Positions 1 through 6,577 of a stretch of DNA of 57,179 nucleotides are shown here, one piece after another. The position numbers and the translations under genes were made by a program. Every line of letters begins with the position of its first letter. Positions within the stretch are counted from its first letter, which is position 1. Source of the stretch: Lentisphaeria bacterium (GTDB taxonomy: Bacteria > Verrucomicrobiota > Lentisphaeria > Victivallales > Victivallaceae). The DNA is taken from positions 1 to 57,179 of the forward strand of contig JAFVRD010000051.1 of the NCBI GenBank assembly GCA_017504435.1, in the 5' to 3' direction. The notes beneath the pieces were generated by a model. The model worked only from the letters and a program-made list of their open reading frames with translations, was not told the DNA's origin and made no database searches.

Positions 1-155
1 AAAGGCATAAAAAATACCGCTTGAGCGGTAGCCTGAAAAATCGTTGCGCTTGGCGAATCAATTCAAAGCCCGTGTTGGGCTGCCGGCATTATCGCCTTGA
101 AGGCGTGGTGCATACCACCGGCTAAGCCGGTGGTTTTGATTCCCTTACTTTGTCG
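1..155. repeat. Cluster of short hairpins
   Basis: Several short inverted repeats lie head to tail. TACCGCT/AGCGGTA has a 2-base loop near 15-30, AGCCC/GGGCT lies near 67-81, CGCCT/AGGCG near 92-104, and ACCACCGGC/GCCGGTGGT with loop TAA near 114-134. The last, strongest one resembles the subterminal hairpins of IS200/IS605 elements or REP-type repeats, but no TnpA or RAYT transposase gene is visible here. What lies left of the window is unknown. Confidence 0.5.
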
Positions 156-540
156 CAATCACCTGTTGATTAGCCTTGTTGTAATCAGTACAATCAGTCG
201 TGCTGCTCTTTCCTAATCTGTCTGCCGAGGAATACCTGTGGATCCCAAATTTCTATCCGAGGTGGCCGAAGGACACTCTCCTGCACTCCCTTTAAGAGTG
301 GAGCTGTCCGTTGCCAAAAATCCAGAAAAATTTCAGAAACGCCCCTATGTCCGCTTCTGCGGCCCCCCCCGATTGTGTTCATCAAACAGTCCTGCAACAG
401 GGGGCATGTTCGTGCCGGGAAACAGCCCAGATATTTTTGATTTTACGTTGATATTCAAGTTGATATATCGAAAAATCGATGCTAATATATGCGGTGAGTA
501 CAGGAATGAATCATTTGCCAGGAGAATCACCGTAAAAAGC
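156..540. other. No recognisable gene
   Basis: An open frame runs through most of this stretch on the plus strand and flows into the gamma-glutamylcyclotransferase fragment, but its residues are not recognisable and have no start with a convincing ribosome site. A C-tract (about 361-370) and short overlapping frames on both strands look like decayed mobile-element DNA. I see no promoter or RNA structure I would defend. Confidence 0.4.
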
Positions 541-693
541 CCAATTTTATACTTTGCTTACGGGAGCAACATGAACCCGTTCCGGATGGCGCAGCGTTGC
601 CCCAGAACAACACCTCTCGGAGTCGGTATCCTGCGGAACTACCGGGGCGCCGAACGGCTTTAAGCCGATATCGACTTTCACGTGCCGTCATTC
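541..693 (+). pseudogene. Broken gamma-glutamylcyclotransferase-like (AIG2/GGCT) fragment
   Basis: The frame encodes LYFAYGSNMNPFRM, followed by a region with RCP, LGVGIL and NYRG. This is the N-terminal signature of the gamma-glutamylcyclotransferase/AIG2 fold, in which the YGSN loop binds substrate. Only about 40 residues remain before a TAA at 661-663. The same frame then continues as ADIDFHVPSF, which matches the ADI segment that follows in the family, so the stop is an internal nonsense mutation. No start codon with a ribosome site is present, and the catalytic glutamate region is absent. It is a non-functional remnant caught in the mobile-DNA zone. Confidence 0.65.
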
Positions 694-733
694 AACATGA
701 ACACGCAACTAAAACATCTTGGCGAGCACCTTC

Positions 734-805
734 AGCAACTTTACTATACATTGTCCTCCGATGCGTTTCAAGTCTTTGTTTGGAATTTTTACAAAAAATT
801 CTAGT
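734..805 (-). repeat. 72-bp perfect inverted repeat, left copy
   Basis: The reverse complement of 734-805 is identical to 1698-1769 over all 72 positions, and the match breaks at both edges. The minus-strand reading contains CGGAGGACAATG, a ribosome site and start codon. In this copy the resulting peptide (MYSKVAEGARQDVLVACSC) stops after 19 residues. The repeat abuts the 3' end of the RHS fragment on the same strand. Confidence 0.9.
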
Positions 806-1448
806 TATCTGCATAACTGATTTGCTCCACATAGCCGTCGGATCCCGCAATGAGCGTATCTCGCCGGACGTACTCCCCGCACACGCAATTCCAATGGTTC
901 GTAAATTCAGTCGTCTCAACTCTGTTGCTTGTCGTATCCCACGCCGCACCCGGGATAGTCGCGGTGATCGTTTTCTCCCGGTCGGAGAAAAACTGCCGGT
1001 ATTGACGCCCGGTTTCTTGACCGCAAATCGTAACGATGCGCCGCCGCCAGCGCGGACTGTCTGCAGCATCGGAGCTTTCCGAACTCTCGAGTTTGGTATA
1101 GTCGTAGGTTATGACTTGGCACTGGCTTTCCGGCGCAGTATCCGCGGCATCTCCAAAGGGACTGACTTCCTTGATCAGTCGTCCGCTGCTGTCATACTCA
1201 TACTTCGTCCACTTGCCGTCAAAGTCAACCCGCTTGGCAAGTTTTCCATAGCCGTAATCGGATATGTCCGTGTAGTACTCGTAGGTCTTCACCCGCTGCG
1301 CAGGAGTCCCGTAATCAAGATACCTCTCAATGACCTTGTCGCCAAAACTGAATGGCTGGTAGAGCTCGTACTGCGTGGCCGTCACAATGCCATTGCTCAG
1401 ATTGCGAGTCGTCGGAATCGTTTTTAGATAGGCAGATTGTCCGGACAT
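801..1448 (-). pseudogene. RHS/YD-repeat protein fragment A
   Basis: The 215-residue frame carries YD-repeat character: KTYEYYTDISDYGYGKLAKR, then KWTKYEYDSSGRLIKEVSPFG and further Tyr/Asp-rich turns. RHS proteins are giant secreted or surface shells that end in variable toxin tips and normally run to well over a thousand residues, so this is a fragment. It opens with MSGQSAYLKTIPTT at 1448 and stops just inside the 72-bp inverted repeat. A frame ending at 1464 (tail VDATVASVAMTS) lies immediately upstream on the same strand and is unrecognised. A related N-terminal piece occurs on the other strand at 3763. It is probably a relic of RHS rearrangement and not a working protein. Confidence 0.7.
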
Positions 1449-1697
1449 ATCAGGCTCCCTTTTTCATGAAGTCATCGCTACACTGGCAACTGTCGCATCC
1501 ACTGGGGGACAGGCCTCGTCCCCAATAGTAATCTCCTCCGTATCAGCTGTTTTTGATCGCCTGATAGAACATTGGCACACCGTCAGGCACTTGTCAAATA
1601 CTTTTTAGATTTTTTATGCAAAATTTTTCGATTTTCCCTGTTTACGCATGAGGGAACTCTCCCGAAAATTTTTCTTGAGCCACATGTCGGTAGTAAG
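1449..1697. other. RHS-flanking debris, no intact gene
   Basis: Apart from the unrecognised minus-strand tail ending at 1464, nothing here has a start, ribosome site or familiar motif. From about 1590 the base composition turns sharply AT-rich (runs such as TTTTTAGATTTTTTATG), which marks the boundary with the DUF488 cassette side of the island. Confidence 0.4.
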
Positions 1698-1769
1698 ACT
1701 AGAATTTTTTGTAAAAATTCCAAACAAAGACTTGAAACGCATCGGAGGACAATGTATAGTAAAGTTGCT
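1698..1769 (+). repeat. 72-bp perfect inverted repeat, right copy
   Basis: This is the exact partner of 734-805. Here the ATG at 1752-1754 inside the repeat opens a 43-codon frame that continues past the repeat edge with a different sequence from the left copy. The two copies therefore share a leader plus the first six codons and then diverge. Confidence 0.9.
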
Positions 1770-1883
1770 AATAGTTATGTTTGGTATTTTCCGGATGGTT
1801 CGTATGATATTGCTGGAATAAAACCAGATGGCACTATGGATCCAAATATAAAAGGAATGTTGAAATCTTTTATGGCTGAGTAG
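1752..1883 (+). CDS. Small hypothetical protein, possibly an RHS-associated remnant
   Basis: The frame encodes 43 residues (MYSKVANSYVWYFPDGSY... ending FMAE). The ribosome site GGAGG sits three bases before the ATG, and both lie within the inverted repeat. There is no signal peptide or membrane segment. In RHS loci an immunity gene normally follows the toxin tip, and the position next to an RHS relic suggests a clipped immunity or orphan-tip gene, but I do not recognise the family. The residues YFPDGSYDIAGIKPDGT look like a folded domain edge and not random translation. It could equally be a non-functional stub. Confidence 0.4.
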   Translation: MYSKVANSYVWYFPDGSYDIAGIKPDGTMDPNIKGMLKSFMAE

Positions 1884-1973
1884 AGAATGATTGGCATATT
1901 TTATAAAAAGTTTATTGTAGCAGATTGATTGTGAAATACGCAACGCATGGTAATTCAGGAGTGAATTTTTATA

Positions 1974-2669
1974 ATGAATAAAACAATCATCGTCACCGAC
2001 CTGACTCGCTTTAATACCAACGACATGGTGTGCCTTGCTGGCGTTGAACCCGAAACAGGGATGTTGATACGTCCAATGCCATATATAAATCAAGATTTTT
2101 GCGAAGAAAACAAAATTATTCCGGGATCAATAATCAGCGCAGATTTTGATCCGGTTCCCACGCGGACACCACCTCATATTGAAGATCACTGGTGGCGAAA
2201 TATAGTCAAGGCAGGCAATACCCCCTCAAGTGAGTTTTACAAATTGCTGCGTACAACAGCATTCCCATCTATTGCCTCCGGTTTTGAAATGGTCGTCATA
2301 GATAAAGTGATCCCTCCCACAGCCCCTCCCAATAAATCAATTATCACAATAAATGCTTGTGTGAGATTGCATCCAGGCTATAATGGGAATTTGCAAAAAA
2401 TTAGGGCATCCATAACAGATAATGATGGCTTTACTTTATCGTACCTGCCAATTGCAGACTTGGGATTTTATCGTTTTACGCAGAAATTGCGTATGCGCAA
2501 CGAACTACAGAAGTTGGGCGATTTTATAGACAATCAAAATGAAATATATGTCAGATTGGGGTTGAGCAGATGCTACAAGGCGGCAGATGGACGAGAAGGG
2601 TATTGGATTCAGGTAAATGGCATCTACACCTTTCCTGATTTTTGTGCCGAGTTGCGATCATATGAATAA
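1974..2669 (+). CDS. Dual OB-fold-like protein of a DUF488 cassette
   Basis: The 231-residue protein opens MNKTIIVTDLTRF and continues with VCLAGVEPETGMLIRPMPY and IIPGSIISADFDP. This layout of a short beta-rich N-terminus with a 'tRPMPYI' segment matches my memory of dual-OB (DuOB) proteins annotated beside DUF488 genes. OB folds usually bind nucleic acid; the target here is unknown. No signal peptide or membrane segment is seen, so it is cytoplasmic. The stop codon overlaps the next gene by 8 bases (start 2662), indicating one operon and coupled translation. The region is visibly more AT-rich than the flanks, suggesting transfer. The family call is moderate, and a nucleic-acid role is inference. 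Confidence 0.6.
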   Translation: MNKTIIVTDLTRFNTNDMVCLAGVEPETGMLIRPMPYINQDFCEENKIIPGSIISADFDPVPTRTPPHIEDHWWRNIVKAGNTPSSEFYKLLRTTAFPSIASGFEMVVIDKVIPPTAPPNKSIITINACVRLHPGYNGNLQKIRASITDNDGFTLSYLPIADLGFYRFTQKLRMRNELQKLGDFIDNQNEIYVRLGLSRCYKAADGREGYWIQVNGIYTFPDFCAELRSYE

Positions 2670-3282
2670 TATATATACAATTGGGTATTCTTCATACTCT
2701 ATTGAAGAGTTTATCAATGTTCTAAAACATTACCACATTGATGCAATCGCGGATGTAAGAACTCTTCCGTATAGTCAACGCAATTTTGATTTCAATAAGG
2801 ATATTTTGTCGCAAAAATTAAAGCGCCACAAAATATATTATGTCCCACTTGGATTGGAATGCGGAGCTAGACCGGAAGACGCCTCCTGTTATGTGGACAA
2901 CAAAGTAAGTTTTGAGATTTTATCTTCGACTGATTTATTTCGCCATGGTATACTGCGCTTAAGAAATGGCATGAACAAGTGTACTATCGGCATAATGTGC
3001 GCCGAGCAGGATCCTATCAGTTGCCATCGCTATATTTTAGTGGGCCGCGAATTATTAAAGTCATATCCCGGAATCGCTTTGTTTAATATTTTGCATAATG
3101 GTGAAATAGAAAAATCGAGCGACACCGATTCGAGACTAATGCATTTATATAACCTTGATACCGAGGAAATAGTTGGTTTAGGCAAAGCGTTTGATGAACG
3201 CCTGAATGAGGCTTTTTTAAGACAGTCTAGAAAAATTTCTTTTCAAAGGGATGCAGGCTTACATAAAAATAATTTGAGTTAA
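2662..3282 (+). CDS. DUF488 family protein 1
   Basis: I chose the ATG at 2662, which overlaps the upstream stop by 8 bases and gives 206 residues beginning MNNIYTIGYSSYSIEEF, the normal DUF488 start. Other family marks are IADVRTLPYSQR and the C-terminal MCAEQDPISCHRYILVGREL, where the conserved Cys and the CHR block form the presumed active site. DUF488 has been placed in the rhodanese-phosphatase superfamily and linked by genome context to nucleic-acid modification and conflict systems (recalled, not checked). A further 60 residues follow the CHR block, longer than the shorter paralogue downstream. It is cytoplasmic and part of a three-gene unit. Confidence 0.85.
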   Translation: MNNIYTIGYSSYSIEEFINVLKHYHIDAIADVRTLPYSQRNFDFNKDILSQKLKRHKIYYVPLGLECGARPEDASCYVDNKVSFEILSSTDLFRHGILRLRNGMNKCTIGIMCAEQDPISCHRYILVGRELLKSYPGIALFNILHNGEIEKSSDTDSRLMHLYNLDTEEIVGLGKAFDERLNEAFLRQSRKISFQRDAGLHKNNLS

Positions 3283-3286
3283 TATC

Positions 3287-3727
3287 ATGAACCATAAAAT
3301 TTATACAATAGGTTTCGGACAAAAAAATGCAAAATGTTTTTTCGGATTATTGTGGGCTAATGGCATTCGAAAGGTCATTGATGTTAGATTAAACAATGTT
3401 TCACAACTCGCCGGATTTACCAAAAAACAAGATTTGGAATTTTTTTTGGCGGAAATTTGTCAGTGCGGCTATGAACACCAAGCGCAATGGGCACCAACCA
3501 AGGAACTGCTTGATAGCTATAAGAAAAAACAGATATCATGGAACGATTACGAAAAAAATTTTCTTCAAATCATGAAAAAACGTAATGTTTTAGAAAGTGT
3601 TGATGCGCTATGCATATCAAATTCGTGTTTACTATGCAGCGAACCCACCCCTGAACGTTGTCACCGTAGACTTTTGGCAGAACATCTAAAGACAAAATTC
3701 CCTTCGCTTGAAATTATCCATTTGTAA
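3287..3727 (+). CDS. DUF488 family protein 2 (short form)
   Basis: The 146-residue protein starts 4 bases after its partner with MNHKIYTIGFGQKNAKCFF. It has VIDVRLNNVSQLAGFTK (the DVR motif) and ends with LLCSEPTPERCHRRLLAEHL, the Cys plus CHR(R) block. It is a minimal DUF488 fold. The two tandem DUF488 proteins share motifs but differ widely in sequence, so they are old paralogues rather than a recent duplication, and they may form a heterodimer or act on two substrates. No membrane or export signal is seen. A degraded RHS piece follows 36 bases downstream. Confidence 0.85.
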   Translation: MNHKIYTIGFGQKNAKCFFGLLWANGIRKVIDVRLNNVSQLAGFTKKQDLEFFLAEICQCGYEHQAQWAPTKELLDSYKKKQISWNDYEKNFLQIMKKRNVLESVDALCISNSCLLCSEPTPERCHRRLLAEHLKTKFPSLEIIHL

Positions 3728-3762
3728 ACAGAAAACGAGTATCCCCATATTGGAGGCGAGAA

Positions 3763-3912
3763 ATGCCGGAGATGAGCACATATCTGAAATCCGTTGCCAC
3801 GCTCCAAGTTCTCAGCAATGGTACTGTAACCGCCGTATGATATGAGTTGCGCCAGAACTTTGCTTTCGGTGATGAGGTCATCGCCAGCGGCGACTGGAAG
3901 AACAGAAAGTGA
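3763..3912 (+). pseudogene. RHS fragment B with internal stop
   Basis: The frame reads MPEMSTYLKSVATLQVLSNG, then TVTAV, TGA at 3838-3840, then YELRQNFAFGDEVIASGDWK. Residue for residue this parallels the start of fragment A on the other strand (SAYLKTIPTTRNLSNGIVTA, then QYELYQPFSFGDKVIE). The ribosome site GGAGGCGAGAA is still visible. The copy is dead because of the TGA and stops soon after. Fragments A and B thus bracket the DUF488 cassette in opposite orientation. Confidence 0.7.
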
Positions 3913-4055
3913 GACGCGGCAAAATGCCGGATGCTTCACTTTTTGCAGAATCAGTGGTATATTACAACACGATAATACGGAGTGCCGATGCCTACGTTTC
4001 ACAACAGATTCACACCCCACGCCATCCGCGCGATGTTTTATTAGTTCCGGGCGGA

Positions 4056-5502
4056 GATAACGTCCGAGAAATTGCGCACAATTTGAAAGAGGTTGCTTGA
4101 AAAGCGACCTGTTCTCTGATTGATTATAGTTACCACACAAAAAAATCAATCAAAAGGAGAACAGGGCATGGAAAATGTAGCTCAAGAAACGGAAAAAGCA
4201 ATCTCCGGCGCGATCAAAGTCGACGAAAAAGAGATTCGGGACCACCTTGACGGGCTGGTGCGCCAGTCCGTCGAGGATACGCTGAACGCGCTGTTGAATG
4301 CCGAAGCGGATGCGATCTGCCACGCCGGTAGCTACCAGCGAACGCCGGATCGCCTGGACACACGGGCGGGGACCTATCAGCGCAAACTGCTCACCAAGGC
4401 CGGCGAGGTTGAGTTGAAGGTGCCCCGGCTTCGCAGTTTGCCCTTTGAAACCGAGATCATCAAGCGCTATCAGACCAAGCAGAGTTCGGTCGAAGAGGCT
4501 TTGATAGAGATGTACTTGGCTGGGGTGTCGGTACGCCGGGGGGAAGACATCACAGAAGCGCTTTGGGGTGCGAAAGTAAGTCCAAGCACGGTCAGCGACC
4601 TCAACCAAAAGATCTACGGCAAGATCGAAGAGTGGCGGATGCAGCCGATAACCGGCGAACATCCTTATGTCTTTGTCGATGGCGTGTATCTGAAGCGCAG
4701 TTGGGGCGGAGAAGTTCAAAACGTGTCGGTACTGGTGGCCGTCGGCGTCAATTACGAAGGCTACCGGGAAATTCTCGGCGTCGCCGAAGGCAGCCGCGAG
4801 GACAAGGAGTCCTGGAGCAATTTTCTGCGATACCTGAAAGAACGCGGCTTAAAAGGGGTGAGACTGGTCATCTCGGACAAGTGTCTCGGGCTTTATGAAG
4901 TCCTCGGAGACGTCTTTCCGGAGGCTAAATGGCAACGTTGTGTGGTGCACTGGTATCGCAATGCTTTTACTCAGTGCCCGTGGAAGCATGTCCGTGATGT
5001 CGCCGCCATGCTGAAAGCGATCCACGCGCAGGAAGATAAAGAGGCCGCGCGCGAGAATGCGGCATTAGTGACGGAAAAACTCCGAAAGCTGAAGTTGGAG
5101 AAGGTGGCGGAGTTCGTAGAAAAAAGCGTTGAAGAGACTTTGACCTACATGAACTTCCCATACGAGCATTGGAGCCGCCTGCGGACAAACAACGGTTTGG
5201 AGCGTATAATGAAAGAAATACGCCGCAGAACGCGGGGCGTCGGCAGTTTCCCGGACGGCTACTCCGCCATGATGCTGGTCGGCGCGAGGTTGAGACACAT
5301 ATCGACGACGAAATGGGGTACTCGCCAATATATGAACACTTGCAAACTTTACGAGGTGGGGATACAGTAAGATAAAGGCTTTGCCTTACAAACCGACCTG
5401 CTCCTCCGGAGCTGCACGGTTGGTCGGTTTGTTCGGCATCGCCAATGCGCGTGGAACTCTGATCCGTCAGAACCAAATGTGCGCAAAACTTCGGACACTA
5501 CC
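4056..5502 (+). mobile_element. IS256-family insertion sequence
   Basis: The element is about 1.45 kb. Its left end starts GATAACGTCCGAGAAATTGC near 4056, and its right end read inward starts GGTAGTGTCCGAAGTTTTGC at 5502. Both share GTCCGA and TTGCGCACA, typical of IS256-family terminal repeats. The transposase is intact. A strong hairpin (AAACCGACC/GGTCGGTTT) lies between the transposase and the right end. The 8 bases outside each end (CGGGCGGA and CTGTCTGG) do not match, so no target duplication is visible. Ends are placed by comparing the two termini and could be off by a few bases. Confidence 0.8.
4168..5370 (+). CDS. IS256-family (mutator-type) transposase
   Basis: The 400-residue protein is of standard length for the family. 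I chose the ATG at 4168 behind AAAAGGAGAACAGGGC over an upstream in-frame start at 4120. The DDE residues are visible as D in PYVFVDGVYLKRS, D in RLVISDKCLGLYEV and E in TNNGLERIMKEIRRRTRGVG. An N-terminal DNA-binding helix region precedes the catalytic core, and TFPEAKWQRCVVHWYRN-type residues sit where the family has its Cys/His block. The frame is uninterrupted, so the element may still be active. Its GC-rich codon use contrasts with the AT-rich DUF488 genes beside it. Confidence 0.93.
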   Translation: MENVAQETEKAISGAIKVDEKEIRDHLDGLVRQSVEDTLNALLNAEADAICHAGSYQRTPDRLDTRAGTYQRKLLTKAGEVELKVPRLRSLPFETEIIKRYQTKQSSVEEALIEMYLAGVSVRRGEDITEALWGAKVSPSTVSDLNQKIYGKIEEWRMQPITGEHPYVFVDGVYLKRSWGGEVQNVSVLVAVGVNYEGYREILGVAEGSREDKESWSNFLRYLKERGLKGVRLVISDKCLGLYEVLGDVFPEAKWQRCVVHWYRNAFTQCPWKHVRDVAAMLKAIHAQEDKEAARENAALVTEKLRKLKLEKVAEFVEKSVEETLTYMNFPYEHWSRLRTNNGLERIMKEIRRRTRGVGSFPDGYSAMMLVGARLRHISTTKWGTRQYMNTCKLYEVGIQ

Positions 5503-5516
5503 CTGTCTGGCAAGGG

Positions 5517-6218
5517 GTGCGCCAGACATCCAGACAGCTCCTGCAGGCATTCTTCGCCGAGCAGGAATGTTTGGAGTTCCTCGACTTCGAAAATGAAAAA
5601 CTCTACGAGATCCAAGATGCTTTTCGGACCTTGCCGGAAAAGGTTATCACCAAGGTCGAATCCGTCATGCGAAATGTTTTCCATTTCGCGGGAAACGCAA
5701 GTCTTCTGCTCCGAATCCTGGACGAAGCACAACACCGGTACATCAAGATCGAGGAGAATTTCGGGAAGTTGAAGACCCGCTATGATCGGGCGTTTTACAT
5801 CTATTTGCATCACCGGGACCTCTGGGAACAAACCTGCGCTTTCATGCAGGTGGACTGCCTTCCCAGCCGCCACTGGTGTCGCTGCCCGAACCTGCCGCGC
5901 AAACCGCCGATGACGGATCAGGCAACCTGCGACAATCTTGGCCGACAGATCTCCGCATTTTTCTGGCAGAAGCAGGTACGCGGAAAAAAATACCTGATCG
6001 AATACCAGCGCCGGAGCAACGGTCTGCACTATTACTTCGTCTACCTGAGCGACTATTCCAACAGCTACGAGGCATGGAGCGAACTGCGGTTGCGCCATGA
6101 TGCCCACCTATTCCAACAAGGGGAACAAACGGTATTATTACTACCAGTGTTGCGAGGACAGCAAACGCGCGGTGTAAATCTCTCATCTCTAAAACTTTGC
6201 ATGAAAATCCATGCATAA
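5517..6218 (+). pseudogene. Unrecognised gene fragment truncated by the IS
   Basis: About 230 codons are open from the IS edge. The frame continues upstream into the IS end without a proper start (YPVWQGVRQTSRQLLQ precedes the GTG at 5517). It is rich in charged helices (EQECLEFLDFENEKLYEIQD), contains a Cys/His patch (CLPSRHWCRCPNLPRK), and then KKYLIEYQRRSNGLHYYFVY. I do not recognise the family. The last 40 residues are out of frame with a better conserved reading at 6082-6177, so the 3' part is probably frameshifted or fused debris. It was probably an accessory gene of a mobile element. Confidence 0.45.
6082..6177 (+). pseudogene. Serine-recombinase zinc-ribbon remnant
   Basis: In the +1 frame relative to the surrounding open frame, 31 residues read NCGCAMMPTYSNKGNKRYYY then YQCCEDSKRAV and a stop. 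The pattern C-x-C, M-P-T, K-G-x-x-R-Y-x-Y-Y, C is the zinc beta-ribbon that follows the catalytic domain in large serine recombinases. Nothing else of such a recombinase is in the window. It is a short relic and the call rests on one motif. Confidence 0.45.
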
Positions 6219-6361
6219 AGGTCGCCGACCTTTACATAGCAGAGAATTTCCAGAGATTTCTATTCAAACACACGCTTTTGAGAGGCTATGTGGTTCTCTA
6301 TGGAGAGAACTGCTACGGAATAAATTTACTGTAACCCATTGCGGTACAGCCACGAATCACT
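6185..6361. other. Hairpin-rich spacer without genes
   Basis: Three compact inverted repeats are visible: TGCATG/CCATGCA near 6198-6216, the perfect palindrome AAAGGTCGCCGACCTTT near 6217-6233, and GTTCTCT/AGAGAAC near 6292-6309. They resemble the cluster at the left edge of the window in style but not in sequence. No open frame with a ribosome site is present. Confidence 0.4.
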
Positions 6362-6402
6362 ATAAAAACAAAGAGTTCAATCATACTTGACTGAACTCTT
6401 GA
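6362..6402 (-). terminator. Rho-independent terminator after tRNA-Ala
   Basis: Read on the minus strand, a nine-base stem AAGAGTTCA/TGAACTCTT is followed by TTGTTTTTA. It lies 14 bases beyond the encoded CCA of the tRNA, the expected place. Confidence 0.8.
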
Positions 6403-6413
6403 GAATTTGTAAA

Positions 6414-6490
6414 TGGTGGAGCAGAAGAGACTCGAACTCTCGACCCTCACACTGCCAGTGTGATGCTCTAGCCAACTGAGCTACTGCCCC
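6414..6490 (-). tRNA. tRNA-Ala (anticodon GGC)
   Basis: The 77-nt cloverleaf folds cleanly. The acceptor GGGGCAG/CTGCTCC includes the G3-U70 wobble that marks alanine tRNAs. The D arm is GCTC/GAGC, the anticodon stem TCACA/TGTGA holds loop CTGGCAG (anticodon GGC, codon GCC), and the T arm is GAGAG/CTCTT with loop TTCGAGT. The 3' CCA is encoded. It sits at the inner edge of the mobile-DNA zone. Confidence 0.95.
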
Positions 6491-6512
6491 GTGTTTTTTT
6501 AACATATTACCT

Positions 6513-6540
6513 AATATATCGCTGTTTTGGAATTTTGCAA
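6513..6540 (-). promoter_or_regulatory. Promoter of tRNA-Ala
   Basis: On the minus strand TTGCAA, 16 bases, then TATATT lies just upstream of the tRNA 5' end, giving a start point a short distance before position 6490. Confidence 0.6.
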
Positions 6541-6577
6541 GTGAAAATAATGGTAAATTCGTGTTTTTTTGCAATTT

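Noticed and set aside
1572-1883. Longer start at 1572 for the 43-residue frame
   Set aside because: The upstream part lies in AT-rich spacer with no ribosome site, while the ATG at 1752 has one.
3909-4100. Short frames between RHS fragment B and the IS
   Set aside because: No family similarity, and the frame runs into the IS end. A short ATG frame (MPTFHNRFTPHAIRAMF) with GGAG in front was considered but is too short to support.
4048-5510. 8-base target duplication of the IS256 element
   Set aside because: The flanking octamers CGGGCGGA and CTGTCTGG do not match in either orientation.
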